19,528 bases of DNA from NCBI GenBank assembly GCA_031290955.1, contig JAISLJ010000006.1:1-19528 (forward strand), in the 5' to 3' direction. The notes under the pieces were generated by a model, which was not told the DNA's origin, did no database searches, and saw only the letters and a list, made by a program, of their open reading frames with translations. Shown here one piece after another: positions 14,692 to 19,528 of the stretch. Position 1 is the first letter of the stretch. Each line of letters starts with the position of its first letter. The position numbers were made by a program, and so were the translations under genes. This DNA is from Zoogloeaceae bacterium (GTDB lineage: Bacteria; Pseudomonadota; Gammaproteobacteria; Burkholderiales; Rhodocyclaceae).

Positions 14692-15382
14692 GGGAAGGTT
14701 CCGTAGTCATGGGCGCGCCGTGTGCAGAAAGGAGGTCGCGCAAAAAATTGCGCAGGAACGGCAGGGTAATGGGATGTTGCTGTTCCAGCGCCGCGTCCGT
14801 AAGCGCCGCCATGAGGGCGGAGAGGGAACGCATGTCGCGCGGGGCGTGGCGCAGCAGATAATCGGCGGCCTCGCGGGGAAAACGGACGGCGCGGGCGCGG
14901 GCCTGGGCGCAGAGGGCGGCGATCTTTTCCTCGTCCGTCAAGGGGGAAAGTGCGTACAAGGCGCCGGAGGCCAGACGTGTGCGCAGGTCTTCGCGCAGGG
15001 GAAGATGCGCAGGCGCGACGCTGGCGGCGACAAGCAGGCGTCCGCCCGCTGCGCGGGCACGGTTGAAGGCGTTGAAGAGCGCCTGCTCGCCTGCCGGAGA
15101 GAGGGATTCCACATGGTCGACCGCCAGATGCGCCGGAACTTCCGGCAGCGCGGCAAGGCCGGGTTCCCGGCGGGCGTCGTGGTAGGGAAAGCCGCTGGCG
15201 AGGAGCAGATGGGTCTTGCCCGAACCGGTCGCGCCCCAGAGCAGGAAGGAGGATTCCCCTCTGGCGCGTTCCGGGGCAAGCCAGCCCGAAAGCGCGGCAA
15301 GGGTCTCGACATTGCCGCTTGGAACAAAGTTCTCCAGCGAAGGCGCGGCTTTGGGCAACAGGTCGAGCAGGAGTTGGCGCAT
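14666..15382 (-). CDS. hda: DnaA regulatory inactivator Hda
   Basis: The product is 238 aa. The N-terminus MRQLLLDLLP carries a QLxLDL-type sliding-clamp binding motif. The AAA+ core follows, with Walker A GATGSGKTHLL at 50-60 and a Walker-B-like strand LAVDHVESL near 86-94 (Asp-His in place of Asp-Asp/Glu), and no DNA-binding C-terminal domain, which distinguishes it from DnaA. It stimulates ATP hydrolysis by DnaA when bound to the clamp and so limits re-initiation; it is cytoplasmic. Residues ~215-238 form a proline/alanine tail that overlaps the next gene. It lies 43 bp after phaR on the same strand, so it may be read from the phaR promoter as well as its own. Confidence 0.88.
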   Translation of the reverse strand: MRQLLLDLLPKAAPSLENFVPSGNVETLAALSGWLAPERARGESSFLLWGATGSGKTHLLLASGFPYHDARREPGLAALPEVPAHLAVDHVESLSPAGEQALFNAFNRARAAGGRLLVAASVAPAHLPLREDLRTRLASGALYALSPLTDEEKIAALCAQARARAVRFPREAADYLLRHAPRDMRSLSALMAALTDAALEQQHPITLPFLRNFLRDLLSAHGAPMTTEPSHAPCALRP

Positions 15383-15425
15383 GAAGGCAAGGGGAAAAAA
15401 CAGCGATTCTACACGGTCGACGGTT

Positions 15426-15977
15426 TTATTTCTTCCCGGCGGCAGCCGGGCCTGCCGTGCCGGTGAAGATCTGGGTCTGGAGTTGTTCCTGCATCTGCTG
15501 GAACATGAGCTTGCTCTGGTCCATGTAGGTTGACATCATGTTCTGCATGGCTGTGTTTTGCATGGCCGGTTGCTGGAACTGGAGGAACTGCGCCCAGAGA
15601 TCGCCTTGCAGTTGCGGGTTTTCGCCATAGAGGGAAAGGGATTGTTCCTGAAGCTTGTGCTGGAATTCCACGAAGATGCGGATATTGTTCTCCAGGTATT
15701 TGCCGAGCATGGATTGCAGGGTATGCCCGTAGAAGCGGATCATCTGGCTCAAGACCTCGACCGAGAAGATCGGCAGGCCCACGGTTTCTTCCTCCAGCAA
15801 AACCTGGAGGAGGATGCAGCGCGTCAGGTCATCGCCGCTTTTCGCGTCCTCCACGCGGAGATTCTCGAAATCAAGCACCATGCGCTTGATGTCGCCCAGC
15901 GTGATGTAGACGCTGTTTTGGGTGTCGTAGAGGCGGCGGTTTGGGTATTTCTTGATGAGGCGAATCGCTTTCGTCAT
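15426..15977 (-). CDS. phaR: Polyhydroxyalkanoate synthesis repressor PhaR
   Basis: The product is 183 aa from ATG 15977, chosen because the conserved N-terminus begins there and AAAGGGA lies just upstream. The DNA/PHA-binding N-terminal domain is plain: IRLIKKYPNRRLYDT, YITLGDIKRMV, then VEDAKSGDDLTRCILLQVL. The second domain has EVLSQMIRFYGHTLQSMLGKYLE and a long helical part. The C-terminus is rich in Gln and Met (MQNTAMQNMMSTYMDQ; MFQQMQEQLQ). Known role: binds DNA near phasin genes and its own gene, and is released when PHA granules form. No phaC, phaA/B or phasin gene is in the window. A perfect TATAAT lies 36 bp before the start. Confidence 0.93.
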   Translation of the reverse strand: MTKAIRLIKKYPNRRLYDTQNSVYITLGDIKRMVLDFENLRVEDAKSGDDLTRCILLQVLLEEETVGLPIFSVEVLSQMIRFYGHTLQSMLGKYLENNIRIFVEFQHKLQEQSLSLYGENPQLQGDLWAQFLQFQQPAMQNTAMQNMMSTYMDQSKLMFQQMQEQLQTQIFTGTAGPAAAGKK

Positions 15978-16013
15978 GGTTGCAATCCCTTTGTTTTCGC
16001 GGCACGGACAGCC

Positions 16014-16042
16014 ATTATAGGGGCAGGTCGCATGATTCGGAA
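16014..16042 (-). promoter_or_regulatory. Sigma70-type promoter of phaR
   Basis: On the minus strand TATAAT (16014-16019, perfect consensus) is preceded at 17 bp by TTCCGA (16037-16042, 3 of 6). Transcription would start about 29 bases before the phaR ATG. PhaR is known to repress its own gene in other bacteria, so an operator could overlap this site, but I see no convincing palindrome. Confidence 0.55.
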
Positions 16043-16075
16043 AACGAAAGCGGAAACACCGCCGCCGCGCAGGGC

Positions 16076-16097
16076 GGGGAAAATCTCCATCCGCAGG
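16076..16097. repeat. Isolated copy of the pcnB 3'-end repeat segment
   Basis: These 22 bp match 12651-12672 at 20 positions (GGGG-AAATC-CCATCCGCAGG). They lie in the 198-bp interval between phaR and the next gene upstream, in the same orientation as at pcnB. The rest of that interval holds the phaR promoter and nothing else I can identify. Confidence 0.5.
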
Positions 16098-16175
16098 GGC
16101 GGCGCAATTCCGTGAGGATGCCATGATCCTGCGGCACAGCCGTTCTTCCGCCTCCATTGGTTTTTGGGCAACCTG

Positions 16176-16724
16176 CTAGCGTCCGCATCCTCTGTGGAAG
16201 GTCTTGAGGCCGGGCCAACTGCCGGGCAGGGATTTTTCCGGGCGGTTGAGGTAGGCGCAGAGTTCCCAGCCGACGAGCTGGAGTTCCGTATCCTGGGTTT
16301 TGGCGCTTTCGATCAGGCGGGTGCGGCGGATGCGTGTGGCGGCGGAATCAGCGGAGAGTGCGCCCCGTTCGATGTCCAGTTGCAACTGGAGGCTGCCCTG
16401 ACGAATCCGGATCGCTTCCTGCGCGGCCTTCAGGCCCTTGAGCGTGATTTTTCGCAACTCGGGAAAATGAGGTTTCTGGCGGGTTTCCAGTTTTCGGACC
16501 ATCTCCTCGATCTTGCCAAGGCTGGAGAGGTTTTCTTCCCAGCTGAGCCGGTCGGCGGCCTGCGCGGCGGCAATTTCCCTGGCGATTTCCGTCGCCCTGG
16601 TAAAACTCTCGATGTTTTCCTGGACTTCCACGGCGTTTTGTGAATCCTGCTGGCGCAGGAAGAACACGCCGCCCGCCAGCGCGGGCACGAGCAGGCAGGC
16701 CAGGATCATCAGGAACTTGCGCAC
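16176..16724 (-). CDS. Membrane-anchored or exported coiled-coil protein, unknown function
   Basis: The product is 182 aa from a GTG at 16724 with AAAGG upstream; not recognised. Residues 4-23 form a single hydrophobic segment (FLMILACLLVPALAGGVFFL) acting as anchor or signal peptide. Almost all the rest is predicted helical with many Glu, Gln, Arg and Ala (IESFTRATEIAREIAAAQAA; LGKIEEMVRKLETRQ; IRIRQGSLQLQLDIERGA), a pattern typical of a periplasmic coiled coil. The end returns to a short mixed segment with two Cys (ELCAYLN; RGCGR). It starts 30 bp after ubiH stops, so it belongs to the pepP-ubiH transcription unit. Nothing ties it functionally to quinone synthesis. Confidence 0.65.
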   Translation of the reverse strand: MRKFLMILACLLVPALAGGVFFLRQQDSQNAVEVQENIESFTRATEIAREIAAAQAADRLSWEENLSSLGKIEEMVRKLETRQKPHFPELRKITLKGLKAAQEAIRIRQGSLQLQLDIERGALSADSAATRIRRTRLIESAKTQDTELQLVGWELCAYLNRPEKSLPGSWPGLKTFHRGCGR

Positions 16725-16753
16725 ATCGTCCGCCTTTCATTCGTTTTCCCGGT

Positions 16754-17935
16754 TTACCATGCCCGCGCGCCCCAGATCATGCGGCGCGCGATGAAATTCC
16801 GGGCGGGCGGGAGGAGATCAAGCCCCAGAAGGCCCATGCCGCGCAGCCAGCGAAGCGGCGACCAATCGTTGGAAAACAGGCGCACCGCCGTATCCGTAAA
16901 GAACGCGCCGCCCTTGCGGTCAAGCACGCGCCGCGCCGCGTAGGTGGAAAGCGCATGCCGCAAGCGGGCCGGATCGCCAAGGTTCGCGCATGCGTTCAGT
17001 TCCTCCGCCAGCAGCCAGGCATCCCGCAGGCCCAGATTGAAACCCTGGCCCGAAACCGGGTGCAGGGTTTGCGCGGCATTGCCAATCCAGACTTCCACAC
17101 CTTCCACGAGCCGCTGCCGTTCGCGCAGAAAAAGCGGGAAGCGGTCGCGGCGGCTTGCCGCCACAAAGCCGAAGCGGCTGCCGAATTGTCGGGAAAGCTC
17201 CCGGAGAAAATCCGCTTCGGCAAGGGACATGAGGAAATCCGCCTTCTCCGGTGGGACGGTGAAGACAATGGAAAAACCCTCTTCGAGCGGCAGGAGCGCA
17301 AGCGGCCCATCGGGCGTGAAGCGTTCCCAGGCGCGCTGCTCGTGCGGACGATCCGGGCGAACATCGCAGATCACGGCATGCTGGCGATAATCCGCGACCC
17401 GGACATCCGCGGCATCGTCCGCGGGCGCGCCTTCGGCATGGACGACAAGCCGCGCCCGGTATTGCCGGGGCGCGCCGGATTCCAGAAGGGTGACATCAAT
17501 TCCCTCCCCGTCCGGCAGCGGGCGCAGCGCGGCGACTTCCGTCTCCTGGCGCACGGCAAGGCGCGGCAGGCGGCTGGCGGCGCTCTGGAGCGCGGCGGCC
17601 AGATCCCGATAGCGCAACACATAACCCAGGGCAGGCAGCCCGTGTTCCGCTGCCGTCATGCGCGCGCGCCCGAATCCGCCACGCTGGGAAACGTGGATGT
17701 CGTGGATCGCCGTGGCGCGTTTTTCCGGCCAGACGCCGAGCGATGCCAGCAGCAGGCGCGTGCCGTGGGAGAGCGCCAGGGCGCGAGGGTCGGCGGCTTG
17801 GGCAGCGAACGGGCGCTTGTCGACCACAAGGACGGAATGGGCGCTTTCCTTCATGGCCAGCGCCAGGGTCATGCCGACCGGGCCGCCGCCGATCACCGCA
17901 ATGTCAACGGGAATGCTTGCTTCCACTTTCGGCAT
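16754..17935 (-). CDS. ubiH: UbiH/UbiF/VisC-family FAD-dependent monooxygenase (probably UbiH)
   Basis: The product is 393 aa from ATG 17935, with GAGGAGG 9 bp upstream inside the end of pepP. The FAD-binding dinucleotide fold is IPVDIAVIGGGPVGMTLAL (GGGPVG at 16-21). ADPRALALSHGT follows, and the second FAD motif is WIGNAAQTLHPVSGQGFN then LGLRDA. These mark the aromatic-ring hydroxylases of ubiquinone synthesis (ring C6/C5/C1 hydroxylation, acting at the cytoplasmic membrane). Position after pepP is the classical setting of ubiH in proteobacteria, which supports ubiH over ubiF or ubiI; regiospecificity cannot be read from the sequence. Its start overlaps the last 32 bp of pepP. Confidence 0.88.
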   Translation of the reverse strand: MPKVEASIPVDIAVIGGGPVGMTLALAMKESAHSVLVVDKRPFAAQAADPRALALSHGTRLLLASLGVWPEKRATAIHDIHVSQRGGFGRARMTAAEHGLPALGYVLRYRDLAAALQSAASRLPRLAVRQETEVAALRPLPDGEGIDVTLLESGAPRQYRARLVVHAEGAPADDAADVRVADYRQHAVICDVRPDRPHEQRAWERFTPDGPLALLPLEEGFSIVFTVPPEKADFLMSLAEADFLRELSRQFGSRFGFVAASRRDRFPLFLRERQRLVEGVEVWIGNAAQTLHPVSGQGFNLGLRDAWLLAEELNACANLGDPARLRHALSTYAARRVLDRKGGAFFTDTAVRLFSNDWSPLRWLRGMGLLGLDLLPPARNFIARRMIWGARAW

Positions 17936-19220
17936 GGCGCATGGCCTCCTCGATTTCCGCCACGGTTTTCGGGGCGTGGGTATACACTTCGCAACCCTCC
18001 GGCGTGACGAGCACATCATCCTCGATGCGGATGCCGATGCCGCGCAGGGCTGCGGGAACGTCCGGGGCGGAACGGATGTACAGCCCCGGTTCGACCGTGA
18101 GCGTCATGCCTGGACGAAGTTGCGTCCATTGTGTCCCCTCGCGGTAGTCGCCCGCGTCGTGCGTGTCCAGCCCCAGCCAGTGCCCGGTGCGGTGCATGTA
18201 GAAACGCTCGCTGGCGCGGGATTCGATGAGCGCGTCGACCGAACCTTGCAAAAGACCGAGATCGACCATTCCCTGGACCAGCACGCGCACGGCGGCCTCG
18301 TGCGGCGCGTTGAAGGAAACGCCGGGCGCAATCGCGGCAATGGCGGCGGCCTGCGCGGCCAGCACGATCTCGTGGCACTCCTTTTGCGCAGCGCTGAAGC
18401 GACCCGCCACGGGAAAGGTGCGGCTGATGTCGGAAGCGTAGCCGTGCACCTCGCAGCCCGCGTCGATCAGCACCAGCGCGCCCGCAGGCAAGGGCTGGTC
18501 GTTGCGGTCGTAGTGCAGGGTGCAGGCATTCTCGCCGCTGGCGACGATGGGCGCGTAGGCGTGGCCGGAAGCGCCCAGCGTCCGGAAGGCATAGGTGAGT
18601 TCGGCTTCCAGCTCGTATTCGTGCCGTCCCGGTCGCGCTGCCCGCATGGCGCGCAGATGTCCGGCGGCGGCAATGTCGGCGGCGCGGCGCATGAACGCCA
18701 GTTCGTGCGCGTCCTTGACGAGGCGCATGGCGTCGAGCGTCTGCCGCAGGTCGTGTATCTGGCCGGGCGGGCGCTTGCCGACGCGGCTCTGGGCGCGAAC
18801 ACCCTCTAGGGCGCGGAGGACGCAGGCATCCCATTCGCCATCCATGCCCAGGCTGTACCAGAGCGCCGGACGATCCGCGAGCAGTTCGGGCAGGCGCGCT
18901 TCCATGGTGTCGATGGCATGGGCCTCATCCAGCCCGAAGGCGGCGGCAGCGGCTTCCGGCCCATGCCGAAAACCTTCCCAGGTCTCCCGCGTCGCATCCT
19001 TCGTCCGGCAAAAGAGTATCGAGCGCCCGCCCGCGAGAACCAGCGCCGCCTCCGGTTCGGGAAAGCCGGTGAGATACCAGAAGTAGGGATCGGGATGAAA
19101 CGGATAGGTTGCGTCCCGGCTGCGAATCCGCTCCGGCGCGGTCGGGATGATGGCCACGCCATCGCCCACCTTCTCCAGAAGACGGGCGCGGCGCGCATGA
19201 AATGGATGGGTGCTGGTCAT
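17904..19220 (-). CDS. pepP: Xaa-Pro aminopeptidase
   Basis: The product is 438 aa from ATG 19220 (E. coli PepP 441). This start puts the conserved AMP_N opening (FHARRARLLEKVGDGVAII; FWYLTGFPEPEAALVL) in place; the frame is open far upstream, but that part is repeat-derived sequence, and no ribosome site is clear. The pita-bread metallopeptidase domain has all five Mn ligands: Asp253 (LIDAGCE), Asp264 (YASDISRTFP), His347 (TGHWLGLDTHDAG), Glu377 (TVEPGLYI) and Glu400 (GIRIEDDVLVT). It removes N-terminal residues before proline in the cytoplasm. It is the first gene of the pepP - ubiH - unknown operon. Confidence 0.93.
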   Translation of the reverse strand: MTSTHPFHARRARLLEKVGDGVAIIPTAPERIRSRDATYPFHPDPYFWYLTGFPEPEAALVLAGGRSILFCRTKDATRETWEGFRHGPEAAAAAFGLDEAHAIDTMEARLPELLADRPALWYSLGMDGEWDACVLRALEGVRAQSRVGKRPPGQIHDLRQTLDAMRLVKDAHELAFMRRAADIAAAGHLRAMRAARPGRHEYELEAELTYAFRTLGASGHAYAPIVASGENACTLHYDRNDQPLPAGALVLIDAGCEVHGYASDISRTFPVAGRFSAAQKECHEIVLAAQAAAIAAIAPGVSFNAPHEAAVRVLVQGMVDLGLLQGSVDALIESRASERFYMHRTGHWLGLDTHDAGDYREGTQWTQLRPGMTLTVEPGLYIRSAPDVPAALRGIGIRIEDDVLVTPEGCEVYTHAPKTVAEIEEAMRHAESGSKHSR

Positions 19221-19362
19221 GTCTGAAGAATGATCCCGACGGCGAAACCTTCGCATTATGGCACAGCATACGCGCCGAAGCATTCCCCTGACAGGTTTGC
19301 CCGTTTTCCCGCCCCCCTTTTCCGTGGGCGGTCGACTCGTTGTTGTGGGATGGTGCCAAAGG

Positions 19363-19420
19363 TAGGGGGCGGCATCCTGCCGCCCTCTCCATCTCACGGG
19401 GCGGCTGGAAGCCGCCCCCA
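19363..19420. repeat. Inverted pair of REP-like hairpins
   Basis: The left unit has stem GGGCGGCA/TGCCGCCC (19367-19374 / 19378-19385) with loop TCC and a 5' GTAG at 19362-19365. The right unit has stem GGGGCGGCT/AGCCGCCCC (19398-19406 / 19410-19418) with loop GGA. The reverse complement of the right unit matches the left one except for a swapped A-T pair in the stem, so they are two copies in opposite orientation, as in BIME elements. They lie in the gene-free interval upstream of pepP. Confidence 0.75.
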
Positions 19421-19426
19421 CTTTGT

Positions 19427-19461
19427 TGTCATTGCGAGGCGCATAGCGACGCGGCAATCCA
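19427..19461. repeat. CATTGCGAG-type dispersed palindromic repeat
   Basis: TGTCATTGCGAGGCGCA followed by AGCGACGCGGCAATCC is a variant of a short repeat seen between genes in many proteobacteria (outer pairing ATTGC/GCAAT). No gene is associated with it here. Confidence 0.65.
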
Positions 19462-19506
19462 CACACTGGTTCAGATGTGCAATCCCCTTCCCGCATCCAC
19501 ATGATT

Positions 19507-19528
19507 CCCTCTCCCTTCAGGGAGAGGG
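19507..19528. repeat. Perfect 10-bp hairpin at the window edge (partial dispersed repeat)
   Basis: CCCTCTCCCT (19507-19516) and AGGGAGAGGG (19519-19528) are perfectly complementary with a 2-base loop. This is the core of a repeat common in betaproteobacterial intergenic DNA; flanking parts beyond the window are not visible. The whole interval 19221-19528 holds no gene, only this and the two preceding repeats. Confidence 0.65.

Noticed and set aside
16640..18007. Long + strand frame opposite ubiH.
   Set aside because: It is antisense to a clear FAD monooxygenase with all motifs in place.
1..19528. CRISPR array, tRNA or rRNA genes, complete insertion sequence.
   Set aside because: I saw no regularly spaced direct repeats with spacers, no cloverleaf or rRNA signature, and only transposase fragments. 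A covariance-model scan would be decisive for RNA genes.

Overview
The window is about 19.5 kb of GC-rich bacterial chromosome. Gene content points to a betaproteobacterium, perhaps Rhodocyclales-like: the PHA regulator phaR, an hda / HAD-phosphatase / pcnB block, aerobic ubiquinone synthesis (ubiH), cbb3 oxidase maturation (ccoI, ccoS) and a UgpB of the proteobacterial type. The taxonomic placement is inference from gene families, not a database match. Most of the window is housekeeping sequence. The unusual material lies in 1-4000, 6715-7700, 10500-11230, and in repeats at several gene boundaries.

Region 1 (1-4000, + strand) is an accessory patch. It holds two tandem YfaP/DUF2135 secreted proteins (the first cut by the window edge) and a small secreted unknown. 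Next comes the 3' half of an IS481-family transposase on the minus strand. A ugpB-type binding protein has its start about 30 bp beyond that remnant. The gph-like phosphatase after ugpB breaks off after about 49 codons and runs directly into a scrap of a second transposase, which is followed by an AT-richer small membrane-protein gene.

Region 2 (3983-6714, - strand) is ccoI-ccoS, a copper P-type ATPase and its small partner for cbb3 oxidase assembly, overlapping by one base. No oxidase structural genes are in view. Region 3 (6715-7693) carries a DUF4760 gene with a probable frameshift, preceded by an 11-codon leader ORF. It is flanked by two copies of a roughly 60-bp repeat and followed by a nested inverted repeat.

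Region 4 (7694-12519) has the folate enzyme 5-formyl-THF cyclo-ligase (-) divergent from soluble lytic transglycosylase slt (+), then an orphan Ig/cadherin-like gene and cca (tRNA CCA-adding enzyme). Region 5 (12562-15977, - strand) is phaR, hda, a SerB-like HAD phosphatase and pcnB (poly(A) polymerase). phaR has a good sigma70-type promoter, and pcnB ends in an in-frame 39-bp tandem repeat. cca and pcnB, two class II nucleotidyltransferases, face each other tail to tail.

Region 6 (16176-19220, - strand) is pepP, ubiH and a membrane-anchored coiled-coil unknown, tightly packed. The last 300 bp (19221-19528) have no gene but hold a cluster of palindromic repeats: an inverted REP-like pair, a CATTGCGAG-type dispersed repeat and a third perfect hairpin at the window edge. 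I found no rRNA, tRNA, CRISPR array or complete mobile element, and no convincing novel multi-gene system. The best leads are the DUF4760 locus with its flanking repeats, the IS-scarred ugpB/gph locus and the repeat families.
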